A DNA stretch of 60,071 nucleotides from an uncultured Olsenella sp. Lineage in GTDB: Bacteria; Actinomycetota; Coriobacteriia; Coriobacteriales; Atopobiaceae. Under the pieces are notes generated by a model. It made no database searches. It saw only the letters and a list, made by a program, of their open reading frames with translations, and was not told the DNA's origin. Made by a program: the position numbers and the translations under genes. Shown here one piece after another: positions 34,631 to 42,751 of the stretch. The stretch covers positions 1 through 60,071 of the forward strand of contig URLM01000008.1 of the NCBI GenBank assembly GCA_900548775.1. Direction: 5' to 3'. Every line of letters starts with the position of its first letter. Within the stretch, counting starts at the first letter, position 1.

Positions 34631-35056
34631 GTGGCGAACAGGCGCGCGTACAACACTCGCCAGCGCCAGGCAGTCCTCGACTACCTTGCCGCGCACAGGG
34701 ATCGCTACGCAAGCGTCGACGGGGCCTTCGATGCGCTGAGGTCCCAGGGGGTCGAGATTGGTCGCTCGACCATCTACCGGACCCTCGAGACGCTCGCCGG
34801 CGAGGGGATGGCGACGAAGATCGTTGCCCCTCGCGGGGAGGTCGCCCTCTATCGCCTGGTAAACCAGGGCGAGGAGGACGCGGGGCAGCTCGTCTGCGTG
34901 GAGTGCGGCCGGGTCTCGACCATCGACTGCGACGCCTTCCAGGAGTTCTCCCACCACGTGAGCACGGTGCACGGCTTTGCCATCGACCTCTCGAGAACCG
35001 TGCTCTACGGGCGCTGCCCCCTCTGTGCAAAAAAGCAGGCCGCAGCCCATGCGTGA
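34631..35056 (+). CDS. zur: Fur-family metal regulator, probably Zur, 141 aa
   Basis: Start at GTG 34631, seven bases after GGAGG. N-terminal winged helix with GRSTIYRTLETLAGEG. The dimerisation domain has the structural zinc pairs Cys89-x2-Cys92 and Cys129-x2-Cys132, and HH108-109 plus His114 as regulatory-site candidates. Placement directly before znuA, znuC and znuB makes Zur the likely identity rather than Fur or PerR. It should repress this operon when zinc is sufficient. Overlap of 8 bases with the next gene indicates one transcript. Confidence 0.85.
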   Translation: MANRRAYNTRQRQAVLDYLAAHRDRYASVDGAFDALRSQGVEIGRSTIYRTLETLAGEGMATKIVAPRGEVALYRLVNQGEEDAGQLVCVECGRVSTIDCDAFQEFSHHVSTVHGFAIDLSRTVLYGRCPLCAKKQAAAHA

Positions 35057-35393
35057 GTCTCTTCTCGGCCGTGGGGCCACCCTCGGCAGCGCCCGCCGCA
35101 CGCACGCCATCCGCGCGTTCGCTCTCGCGCTCGCCGTCCTCCTTGCCGTGGGCACGTTCCTCTCGGCGGTGGCACTTGGCAAAGAGGTCCACCACCGGTG
35201 CACCGGAGAGGACTGCCCGGTCTGCCGGCTCATGGCAGGCGCCGCCAGAGTGATTGGCCGCAGCTCCACGCCAGCCCCGCAGCCGCCACGCATACCCTCT
35301 GCGCACCTCGCCCTTTTGCAGACTGCGCCACTCACAGGCGTTGTCCTAGTCGCGCTCTCCCCCGTCCTCCTGGGGGTTCGTCTCGACATCTGA
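35049..35393 (+). CDS. small membrane protein with His/Cys cluster in the zinc operon, 114 aa
   Basis: Two hydrophobic segments (about residues 22-43 and 92-112) flank an extracytoplasmic stretch with His48, His49, Cys51, Cys56 and Cys59 (HHRCTGEDCPVC). The cluster is a credible metal site on the outer face. Its ATG overlaps the end of zur by 8 bases, and znuA follows after 65 bases. I do not know a named function. A role in zinc handing or sensing is inferred from the motif and operon. Confidence 0.7.
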   Translation: MRESLLGRGATLGSARRTHAIRAFALALAVLLAVGTFLSAVALGKEVHHRCTGEDCPVCRLMAGAARVIGRSSTPAPQPPRIPSAHLALLQTAPLTGVVLVALSPVLLGVRLDI

Positions 35394-35458
35394 TGGGTTC
35401 GGACTGCCTCACACAGCAATTCGCAACCCGCATCGGACAAGAGACTGGAGACACCCTC

Positions 35459-36433
35459 ATGTACAACCGCATAAGCTCGCGCCTCAACCCAACGATGGGT
35501 CGGCGCACCCTTCTCGGCCTTCTCGCCATCTCGGCAGGAACGGCCCTCGTAGGCTGCTCGAACGCCGGCAACGGCACCTCGACGCAGAAGGGCGACAAGG
35601 GCACCGGCACGCTCTCTGTCTGCGCGAGCTTCTACCCCATGTACGACTTCGTTGGCAAGCTTGCCGACAACAGGGCAACCGTCACCTGCCTGGTTCCCGC
35701 GGGGACCGAGCCGCACGACTGGGAGCCCTCGACCACGGATGTTCGCACCATCTCGACCTGCGACATGCTCGTCTACAACGGCGCAGGCATGGAGCACTGG
35801 ATCGGGGACGTCTCGAACGGGCTCGCTGGCGAGAAGCCCGTCCTCGTGTGCGCAAGCGATGGCATTGAGCTTCGCGAGCTTCCCGAGGGGAAAGGCGACG
35901 AGGACGAGGCGGGAACCGACCCCCATGTCTGGCTCTCGCCGGTAAGTGCCAAGCATCAGCTCGGGACCATACGCGACGCCCTCGTCTCGCTCGACCCGGC
36001 CGGGCGCCAGGAGTACGACGTGAACTACGAGCGCTGGGCGGCGGAGTTCGAGAAGCTGGACTCCGAGTTCTCCGACGGCCTCTCGAACCTCTCGAACAGG
36101 ACCCTCGTCGTCTCCCACGAGGCCTTTGGCTACCTCTGCGACGCATATGGGCTCACGCAGAAGCCCATCGCCGGCATCGACGCGGAGGGCGAGCCGAATG
36201 CCCAGCAGATGGCCGAGATTGCCAGCTTCGTGCGCGAGAACAACGTGAGGACCATCTTCACCGAGGAGCTCGTGAGCCCAAAGGTCGCCGAGGCCATCGC
36301 CAGTGAGACGGGCGCCACGGTGGAGGAGCTCAACCCGCTCGAGGGCCTCTCCGACGAGGAGCTTGCCAACGGCGAGGACTACTTCTCCGTCATGCGCAAG
36401 AACCTCGCGGCACTGAGGGAGGCGCTGGCATGA
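35459..36433 (+). CDS. znuA: zinc ABC transporter substrate-binding lipoprotein, 324 aa
   Basis: Cluster A-I metal-binding protein. A twin-arginine-like GRRTLLGLLAISAG leads to a lipobox ending LVGC near residue 33. Metal ligands are the His in EPHDWEPS, the His in DPHVWLSP, the His in VVSHEAFGY and an acidic residue in FTEELVSP. In place of the usual His-rich loop there is a short acidic stretch (EGKGDEDEAG). It captures zinc outside the membrane for ZnuBC. Manganese cannot be excluded by sequence alone, but the regulator and operon favour zinc. It overlaps znuC by 4 bases. Confidence 0.88.
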   Translation: MYNRISSRLNPTMGRRTLLGLLAISAGTALVGCSNAGNGTSTQKGDKGTGTLSVCASFYPMYDFVGKLADNRATVTCLVPAGTEPHDWEPSTTDVRTISTCDMLVYNGAGMEHWIGDVSNGLAGEKPVLVCASDGIELRELPEGKGDEDEAGTDPHVWLSPVSAKHQLGTIRDALVSLDPAGRQEYDVNYERWAAEFEKLDSEFSDGLSNLSNRTLVVSHEAFGYLCDAYGLTQKPIAGIDAEGEPNAQQMAEIASFVRENNVRTIFTEELVSPKVAEAIASETGATVEELNPLEGLSDEELANGEDYFSVMRKNLAALREALA

Positions 36434-37137
36434 CAGCCGCGGTGCTCCAAGCGCCCGAGCCGCGCACGGTGCCGGTGGAGCTTTTGGGCGTGCACTTCTC
36501 CTACGGACGCGACGAGGTTCTCCGTGGGGTTGACCTGGCGCTTGGGCCAGGCGAGATCTGCTCCCTCGTGGGCGACAACGGGGCGGGGAAGTCGACCATA
36601 GCCCGTCTCGCCGTTGGGGAGCTCAAGCCCACGGCGGGCGCCGTCCGCCTCTTTGGCGAGAACCCCGCGCGCTTTGGCAGGTGGGACCTCGTGGGATACC
36701 TCCCCCAACTTCCCCCGGAGGCCGTGTCGCGCTTCCCTGCCACGGCGCTCGAGCTTGTCAGCGCCTTCCAGGGTGCGGGCGCGCGGAGGCGCCGGCCCTC
36801 ACGCGCGCAACGGCGCGAGCGGAGCCTGGACGCCCTGGCGCAGGTGGGCATGGCCGAACACGCCGCGCGGATGGTGCGGGAGCTCTCGGGCGGGCAGCTC
36901 CAGCGCGTTCGCCTTGCCTGTGCCCTGGCAAACGACCCCAGGCTTCTCGTCCTCGACGAGCCCACGACGGGACTCGACCGGGAGAGCCGCGAGGAGCTCT
37001 GTGCGCTGGTTGCTGCCGCGCACTCGAGCCGTGGGCTGGCGGTGCTTCTCGTCTCGCACGACCAGGAGGTCCTGGGGAGCCTTGGGGGAAGCGTCCTCGT
37101 TGTTGAGAACGGCCAGGTTTCGAGAAGGGAGTGCTAG
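36430..37137 (+). CDS. znuC: zinc ABC transporter ATP-binding protein, 235 aa
   Basis: A standard ABC ATPase: Walker A GDNGAGKST (about residue 50), Q-loop GYLPQLPPEA, signature LSGGQLQR and Walker B LLVLDEPTTGLD with SHD switch. An unusual basic run (ARRRRPSRAQRRERS) sits between the Q-loop and the signature. It overlaps znuA by ATGA and is followed by znuB after 3 bases. Confidence 0.9.
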   Translation: MTAAVLQAPEPRTVPVELLGVHFSYGRDEVLRGVDLALGPGEICSLVGDNGAGKSTIARLAVGELKPTAGAVRLFGENPARFGRWDLVGYLPQLPPEAVSRFPATALELVSAFQGAGARRRRPSRAQRRERSLDALAQVGMAEHAARMVRELSGGQLQRVRLACALANDPRLLVLDEPTTGLDRESREELCALVAAAHSSRGLAVLLVSHDQEVLGSLGGSVLVVENGQVSRREC

Positions 37138-37140
37138 GAG

Positions 37141-37938
37141 ATGCTCGAGTACGCGTTCATGCAGCGCGGGCTTCTCGCCGGCCTGCTCCTGGGCGCCGTG
37201 ATCCCCCTCGTGGGCATGACCGTCGTGCAGCGAAGGCTCTCGATGATTGGCGACGCGCTCTCGCACGCGTCGCTTGCGGGCGTGGCCGCGGGCCTCGTGG
37301 GCGGGGCGAGCCCCATCGCCGGGGCGATCGTGGCGTGCCTGGCAGGCGCCCTCTGCATAGAGGGCGCGCGGCGGGCCCTGAGAGACCAGGCGGAGCTTGC
37401 CGTGGCCGTCATCCTCGCTGCGGGCGTGGGCACCGCGGGCGTGCTCTCGGGCTTTGTCCCCAACGCCTCGAGCCTCAACAGCTACCTCTTTGGCAGCATT
37501 CTCACTATGTCGAACGACGAGGTGGCGACCATAGTCGCGGTATGCGCCGTGGCCCTTTCCACCTGCGCCCTCCTCCGGCGAAGCCTCTTCCTGATGGCCT
37601 TTGACGAGCGGCAGGCGCGCACCGCGGGGGTCGCCGTCGAGGCGGTCAACCTTGCCTTCATGGTGGTGGTCGCCCTTGTGGTGGCTGTGGCGTCGCGCAC
37701 CGTGGGCTCGCTCATCGTCTCGTCGATGATGGTCGTCCCCGTTGCCTGCGGGCTGCAAGTGGCGCGCAGCTGGCGACAGGCGTGCGCCCTCTCGAGCCTT
37801 GCGGGCGTGGCGTCCACGGCGCTTGGTCTTGTCGCCTCGTACTACCTGGGGCTGAGGCCGGGTGGCACGATCGTCCTGATGGCCATCGCGCTCCTGCTTC
37901 TGGCGTTTGTCGGCAAACGGCTGGCGAGAAGGGCGTGA
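37141..37938 (+). CDS. znuB: zinc ABC transporter permease, 265 aa
   Basis: An ABC-3 type permease with about eight helices. SMIGDALSHASLAGVA is the family's signature, and MVVPVACGLQVARS lies near the C-terminus. It forms the membrane channel with ZnuC and receives metal from ZnuA. The ATG starts 3 bases after the znuC stop. It is the last gene of the zur operon; the following LysR gene is convergent. Confidence 0.9.
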   Translation: MLEYAFMQRGLLAGLLLGAVIPLVGMTVVQRRLSMIGDALSHASLAGVAAGLVGGASPIAGAIVACLAGALCIEGARRALRDQAELAVAVILAAGVGTAGVLSGFVPNASSLNSYLFGSILTMSNDEVATIVAVCAVALSTCALLRRSLFLMAFDERQARTAGVAVEAVNLAFMVVVALVVAVASRTVGSLIVSSMMVVPVACGLQVARSWRQACALSSLAGVASTALGLVASYYLGLRPGGTIVLMAIALLLLAFVGKRLARRA

Positions 37939-37998
37939 GGCCACGCCGACCGAAGGGCCGTCGCGCGCTAGGAGGCTGCCCGCCCCCCGCTCCCCCTC

Positions 37999-38856
37999 TC
38001 ACAGGTACTCAAGGAAGCGTCGCGCGGCGCGCGGCAGGGCGCCGTCGCGATAGACCACGCGGATGTCCCGGTATGTGGCCGGATCGAGCGGCTTGACCAC
38101 AATGGCGTAAGGGTTTCTCCGCAGAATGAGCGCCGGAAGGATCGAGAGCCCCAAGCCGCTCTCGACCATCGACATGATGGCGTAGTCGTCCCAGGTGGAG
38201 AAACGCGCGTTGGGCGAGAGGCCCGCGCGCTCGAAGATGGGGGTTATCTCGTCGTCCTGACCGCGCTCGAGCACGATGAACGGCTCCTCGCATAGTGCCG
38301 AGACAGGCACGGCCGCCTCATCCGTCAGCCGATGGCCCGCCGGGAGCACGGCCATGAGCTCGTCTCGCTCCACCACGCGCTCGGCAAGGCCGGAGTAGCG
38401 CGGCGCCCGCGGCAGGAAGCCAAAGTCCACGCGGCCGGACGCTACCCAACCGTCTATCTCGGTGTAGTCGCCCATGAGCAGCTCGTACTCGATGGCCGGG
38501 TAGTCCTTCTGGAAGCGGCCAATGACCTTGGGCAGGATGTGCGTTGCCACGGACGAGAAGGTCCCGATGCGGATGCTGCCCGCGGCAAGCCCGTTGAGGT
38601 CGTCTATCTGAGACTCCAGGCGCCGGTAGTCGTCGCACACCCCCTCGACGAAGGGCAGCACCGCGCGGCCCTCGCTCGTGAGCGTGACTCCCGCCCGGCT
38701 TCGCTCGAGAAGCGTCATGCCCCAGTCGCGCTCGAGGTCGGCGATCATGCGGCTCACGCCGGACTGCGTGTAGGAGAGCGAGCGCGCGGCCCGCGTGAAG
38801 CTCCCGGTGCGCACGGTCTCGACAAACGCCTGGTACTTCTGGATGTTCGCGTCCAT
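37999..38856 (-). CDS. LysR-family transcriptional regulator, 285 aa
   Basis: N-terminal winged helix (KYQAFVETVRTGSFTRAARS and the YTQSGVSRMIADLE helix) and a two-lobed effector domain with GSIRIGTFSSVATHILP. The start is the ATG at 38856 after GAGGGAG; the longer frame upstream crosses the divergent promoter. It is divergent from a DMT exporter gene 176 bases away, a usual regulator-target pair. The effector is unknown. Confidence 0.88.
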   Translation of the reverse strand: MDANIQKYQAFVETVRTGSFTRAARSLSYTQSGVSRMIADLERDWGMTLLERSRAGVTLTSEGRAVLPFVEGVCDDYRRLESQIDDLNGLAAGSIRIGTFSSVATHILPKVIGRFQKDYPAIEYELLMGDYTEIDGWVASGRVDFGFLPRAPRYSGLAERVVERDELMAVLPAGHRLTDEAAVPVSALCEEPFIVLERGQDDEITPIFERAGLSPNARFSTWDDYAIMSMVESGLGLSILPALILRRNPYAIVVKPLDPATYRDIRVVYRDGALPRAARRFLEYL

Positions 38857-38942
38857 GGGGCTCCCTCGGAGACGGTGGCGAGAAGCACCGGGGACCGCCG
38901 ATCTCCGGGCAGTCCCACCAGCGCCAATCGCATGCAGATTTC

Positions 38943-38957
38943 TCATGCATCTCATGA
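38943..38957. promoter_or_regulatory. dyad in the LysR/DMT divergent promoter region
   Basis: TCATGCATCTCATGA is TCATG-N5-CATGA, a LysR-style interrupted palindrome. It lies 87 bases before the LysR start and 76 before the DMT gene, a suitable spot for a regulator controlling both. Confidence 0.45.
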
Positions 38958-39032
38958 TAAACATTCGCTTTTCTCAGCATGGGCATTCTGCGAGAGTGAT
39001 TGGGGAAATTTGGGTGCCACGGGAGGTCATGC

Positions 39033-39956
39033 ATGTCGCGCGCGTCGAGGAAGTACCTGCTCTCACTGCTCGTCTTTGGCTCGAACGGCATCATTGCCAG
39101 CCAGATCTCGCTTCCCAGCTGGCAGATCGTGCTTCTCCGCACCCTGCTTGGCGGCGCGCTGCTTGCCCTCATCGTGCTTGGCGCCCGCAAGCGCCCCGCC
39201 TTCCTCGACCACCCGCGCGACGCCGCCTACCTTGCCGCGTCCGGCGCGGCGCTGGGCGTGGGCTGGATCTTCCTCTTCGAGGCGTACCGGCTCATCGGCG
39301 TGGGCATCGCGTCTCTCGCCTACTACTGCGGGCCGGTCATCGTGATGGCGCTCTCGCCCGTCCTCTTCCACGAGCGGCTCACCCCCGCCAAGCTGCTGGG
39401 CTTTGCCGCCGTCATCTGCGGCGCGTTCCTCGTGGTGGCGCAGGGCCAGGGGGCGGCGCTCTCGCCGTGGGGCCTCGTGTGCGGCGGGATGTCCGCCGTG
39501 ATGTACGCCGCAATGGTCATCTGCAGCAAGCGTGCGAGCAACGCCGTGTCCAGCATCGAGGCCTCCGCCATTCAGCTGGTCGCGAGCTTTGCCGCCGTCG
39601 CCGTGTTTGCGCTTGTCGCCCACGGCTCCGAGCTTGCCGTGCCCCTCTCGGCAAACTGGCCCGCCATCCTCTGCCTGGGCCTGGTGAACACCGGCCTTGG
39701 CTGCTGCCTGTACTTCTCCGCCATGGGCGAGCTGCCCGTGCAGCGCGTCTCGGTGTGGGGCTACCTCGAGCCCCTCTCGGCCGTGATTCTCTCCGCGCTG
39801 GTCCTGGGTGAGGCGTTGGCCCCCGCGAACGTCGCCGGCACGGTGCTCATCCTGGGCGGTGCGATCTTCTGTGAGGTCGCCGGCAAGCGCACCTGCAACG
39901 CCAAGGCCGAGCGCCGACTCGCGGGCGCCCGTTCCGCAAGCAACCTCGCGGCGTAG
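39033..39956 (+). CDS. DMT-superfamily (EamA) transporter, 307 aa
   Basis: Ten predicted helices in two EamA repeats (for example GVGIASLAYYCGPVIVMALS in the first and VWGYLEPLSAVILSALVLGE in the second). These export metabolites such as amino acids or drugs. I placed the start at ATG 39033, with GGGAGG six bases before. It is divergent from the LysR gene, which probably controls it. Confidence 0.85.
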   Translation: MSRASRKYLLSLLVFGSNGIIASQISLPSWQIVLLRTLLGGALLALIVLGARKRPAFLDHPRDAAYLAASGAALGVGWIFLFEAYRLIGVGIASLAYYCGPVIVMALSPVLFHERLTPAKLLGFAAVICGAFLVVAQGQGAALSPWGLVCGGMSAVMYAAMVICSKRASNAVSSIEASAIQLVASFAAVAVFALVAHGSELAVPLSANWPAILCLGLVNTGLGCCLYFSAMGELPVQRVSVWGYLEPLSAVILSALVLGEALAPANVAGTVLILGGAIFCEVAGKRTCNAKAERRLAGARSASNLAA

Positions 39957-40032
39957 TCCCTCGGGCCCGCGACGTTCCCCGTCCCAGCGACGCCCCGTCC
40001 CAGCGACGTCCCCATGTTTCTCGGCGTAGTTT

Positions 40033-40099
40033 ATCGCTTTCTCTTAAACGGACCCGACGTTTGCCCAGTTGCCGCTCGGACATAGTAAGAAATAGCGAT
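40033..40099. repeat. 67-bp palindromic element, copy 2 (ATCGC family)
   Basis: Arms ATCGCTTTCTCTTAAA (40033-40048) and the inverted AAGAAATAGCGAT (to 40099) match copy 1 at 541-607 in sequence and in total length. Just upstream are two copies of CGTCCCAGCGACG-like sequence. The element lies between a DMT gene end and a small membrane protein gene. Confidence 0.6.
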
Positions 40100-40280
40100 A
40101 TTCTACGAAGAGACACGCCGTGGAGGAGCCAGGCGCGCGACGGAGCAGCAGGCCGCGGAGCAGCAAAACGCCTCAAGGTCCATGCGATTCCCAAGGGAAC
40201 TTGAAAGGTCAGGGCAGCCAAGCGCAAGATGACGCATACTATTTTGTCGGACCAACGGCACTTTGGGTGAGGGAATCGCG

Positions 40281-40526
40281 ATGGCACTTGGGACAGAAGG
40301 AGAGACGCAGGCAGAGAAGGGCGAGAGCCCCTCGTCTGCCCCCGCGCGCAAGCCGTCACTTCTCGCCCGGTTCTCCGCGCGCTTTGGGAGCGTCGACGAC
40401 CGCACCCTCGTCTACGTGCTGCTCATCATTGCGGGATGCGCCCTGGCGATCGTCGCGATAGCCGCTGTGACCGGAACGATGCTTTCGTCCCCATCGGCGG
40501 TGTCCTCGCTTCACGGCGGTCGATAG
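40281..40526 (+). CDS. small single-pass membrane protein, 81 aa
   Basis: A polar N-terminus, then one helix at about residues 43-65 (LVYVLLIIAGCALAIVAIAA) and a short tail. The ATG at 40281 follows GAGGGAATCG. No family is recognised. It faces a convergent small membrane protein gene ending at 40592. Its reality rests on the helix, start site and codon pattern. Confidence 0.5.
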   Translation: MALGTEGETQAEKGESPSSAPARKPSLLARFSARFGSVDDRTLVYVLLIIAGCALAIVAIAAVTGTMLSSPSAVSSLHGGR

Positions 40527-40591
40527 CCAGCAGTTCGCCGACAGGAACGTCGGCCCCTGCTACCCCAGGCGGCCCTCCCAGACCAGCCCAG

Positions 40592-40969
40592 CTACCCCAG
40601 CGCTCCCGTTGCGAACAGCGCGGCGAGAAGCACCACCACAGCGGCTGCGACAACCGCCACAACCCTCAGCTTGTCGCGCCGCGCCTGCTCGCGGCGACGC
40701 CTTGCGTAGACCTGCGCCTCGGCGTCGCGCGCATCAACGGCACCGTAGCTGCCCGTCTCGTACGACGATGACGAGGCCCCACGCACGGGAGCGCGTCTGG
40801 CCGGAGCCGGCGTCAAAGCCGCCGCAGGAGACGCCGGCGAGGAGTCTGCAACGTGGCGCCGCCGACCATCGCGGCCCGCCGTGTTGCCGTCGTGCCTGGA
40901 CGCGGTGGGCGGCACCCGAACAGCCGACCCCGAACCCGCGCCCTTAGAGTTCCTGTTGAACAACGCCAT
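40592..40969 (-). CDS. small C-tail-anchored membrane protein, 125 aa
   Basis: A disordered, Ala/Pro/Arg/Ser-rich N-terminal part, an Arg-rich helix (ARRRREQARRDK) and a terminal membrane helix (about residues 100-122). The ATG at 40969 follows a GGGGG stretch. It resembles anchored linker proteins of actinobacterial envelopes but no family is recognised. It is followed upstream on the same strand by the polysaccharide deacetylase gene, 187 bases away. Confidence 0.5.
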   Translation of the reverse strand: MALFNRNSKGAGSGSAVRVPPTASRHDGNTAGRDGRRRHVADSSPASPAAALTPAPARRAPVRGASSSSYETGSYGAVDARDAEAQVYARRRREQARRDKLRVVAVVAAAVVVLLAALFATGALG

Positions 40970-41156
40970 GAGAGACCCCCGCCCCCAACGGGGCAACTGG
41001 CCCCTCGATGTTCGGTGCGCCGAGAAGGGCGCCCGTCTACACTCTGATGATACCGACAAAGGAAGCTTGCCAAACCGCCGCCACGCAACCTCCGGCTTGC
41101 GGACAAATACCTTGGCGCAAGCCGGAAGCTGCAGGCCTCAAGCCCCAAGGCACGCC

Positions 41157-42611
41157 CTACCCTATGCCGTGGGCCGCCTGGTACTCGAAGCTTCCCAGCT
41201 CATAGGTGCCAAATATGCGCATGCGCTTGAGCTGCGTGGGATCGTCGCCCACGTGGACCTGCCCGTACTGCGTGGTAAACGCAAGCAGAAAGCCCGCCTG
41301 CTCCACCCCAGAGGGCGCGGCGTCGGAGACGTCGCCAAACGGGTAGGCAAAGGCGTCGCTCGTCTTGAGGAGGTCCGCAGACTTCTCGAGGTCCTCAGCG
41401 ATCTCTGCGGAGGAGAGGTCGAAGATGCGCCCTCCATGGCCCTTGCCCGAGGTGCCCGCGCGGTGCAGGTCGTACGAGTGAGACTGGAAGTCCACATAGG
41501 GGCTGGCATGGTTCGTGAGCTTGTCCTGTATGTCACTGTCGCTGCAGATGACAAACGAGGTCGCGGGGATCTTGTGGCGCTCGAGCAGCGGAATCGCGTA
41601 GGTGAGGAAGCCCTCGGACCCGTCGTCGAAGGTGAGCACCACAGACCTCGCCGGCAGCGAGTGGCCGCCCTCGACGTACGCGCGCACCTCGGCCCACGAG
41701 GGGAAGTAGTAGCCGTTCTCGTTGAGCCAGGAGAGCTGCTGGTCAAGCAGGGTGGTGGAGATGAGGTTCTGGTCGTCTGCGGCGCCCTCCGGCGGGTTTG
41801 TCGCATCGTAGACGTCGTGGTACATGAAGACCGAGACGCCGTCGTCGTCCCAGCCGCCGTCGACGTCGTCCACCACGTGGACGGTGCGCGTGGCCGTGGC
41901 GACCATGCCCGCGGAGTCCTCGACGGTGTAGGTCACGGTGTAGTCGCCAAGCGTTGTGGTGTCGACCTCGCCGGAGGCCGTGACTTTGTCGGTGATCATG
42001 CCGTCGTCGCGGTCGTGCGCGTAGCAGCCGCCGTCGACGTAGCCCTCGCCATGCTTGACGTAGGTGTCGGCACCGCCGCCGAGCGACATCACGATGCGGC
42101 CGTCGTTCTCGGCAGCGGCTGCGGGCTGGGACCCCTGGCCCGCGTCCTGCGAGGCGTCCGAGCCCTGCTCGCCCGGCGTGGAGGCCTCGCCGCCCTCGTT
42201 CTGGCCGCCAAGCGAAGGAAGGGGGAACCCCGCTCCCCCATGTGCCGCGACCAGGCCGATGGCAAGCGCCACAGCACACGCGACGGCGATGATGACCCCG
42301 CGGCGAACGGCGCGGGAGCGCTTCTCCTTGCGATGGCGCTCGGCATACGCGCGGGCCTGCTCCGCCCTGGCGGGAGGCTGCGTGCGTGCGGGCTCTGCGG
42401 GCATGAGCACGCGCACCTCGCTGGCGCTCTGGCGACGACGCTGGCCCGACCGCTGGCTGGGGCGCTGGTCTCGCCGCACGGACTGCTGGCGAGCAGAGCC
42501 GCCAACGCCCGTCTCGGCACCATTCGCGTCCGGAGCCTCGGGGACGTAGCGAGAGACGCGGATGTCGTCCCGCCCCACGCGTCCCCTGTGGTTGTTCTCC
42601 CTGTATGCCAT
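41157..42611 (-). CDS. membrane-anchored polysaccharide deacetylase with Ig-like domain, 484 aa
   Basis: Order: a basic, disordered cytoplasmic N-terminus of about 100 residues, one membrane helix (103-125), a linker, a DUF5011/HYR-type immunoglobulin-like domain (about 172-247, with GDYTVTYTVEDSAG), and a NodB deacetylase domain with LTFDDGSEG and the SHSYDLH metal site. It probably removes acetyl groups from peptidoglycan or another surface glycan, which can protect against lysozyme. The long cytoplasmic tail is unusual. Neighbours are envelope-type genes. Confidence 0.85.
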   Translation of the reverse strand: MAYRENNHRGRVGRDDIRVSRYVPEAPDANGAETGVGGSARQQSVRRDQRPSQRSGQRRRQSASEVRVLMPAEPARTQPPARAEQARAYAERHRKEKRSRAVRRGVIIAVACAVALAIGLVAAHGGAGFPLPSLGGQNEGGEASTPGEQGSDASQDAGQGSQPAAAAENDGRIVMSLGGGADTYVKHGEGYVDGGCYAHDRDDGMITDKVTASGEVDTTTLGDYTVTYTVEDSAGMVATATRTVHVVDDVDGGWDDDGVSVFMYHDVYDATNPPEGAADDQNLISTTLLDQQLSWLNENGYYFPSWAEVRAYVEGGHSLPARSVVLTFDDGSEGFLTYAIPLLERHKIPATSFVICSDSDIQDKLTNHASPYVDFQSHSYDLHRAGTSGKGHGGRIFDLSSAEIAEDLEKSADLLKTSDAFAYPFGDVSDAAPSGVEQAGFLLAFTTQYGQVHVGDDPTQLKRMRIFGTYELGSFEYQAAHGIG

Positions 42612-42751
42612 GAGCCATCACCAATCCGGTCTTGGCCGCCCAACACGACCTTCTCGGCCTTAAAGGATAGCAAAGCCCGTGGACTACAATTGAGGCATGC
42701 GCGCCCGGCACAGGCGCGCGACAAGCAAACCGCCTCGTGGAGAGGGACGCC

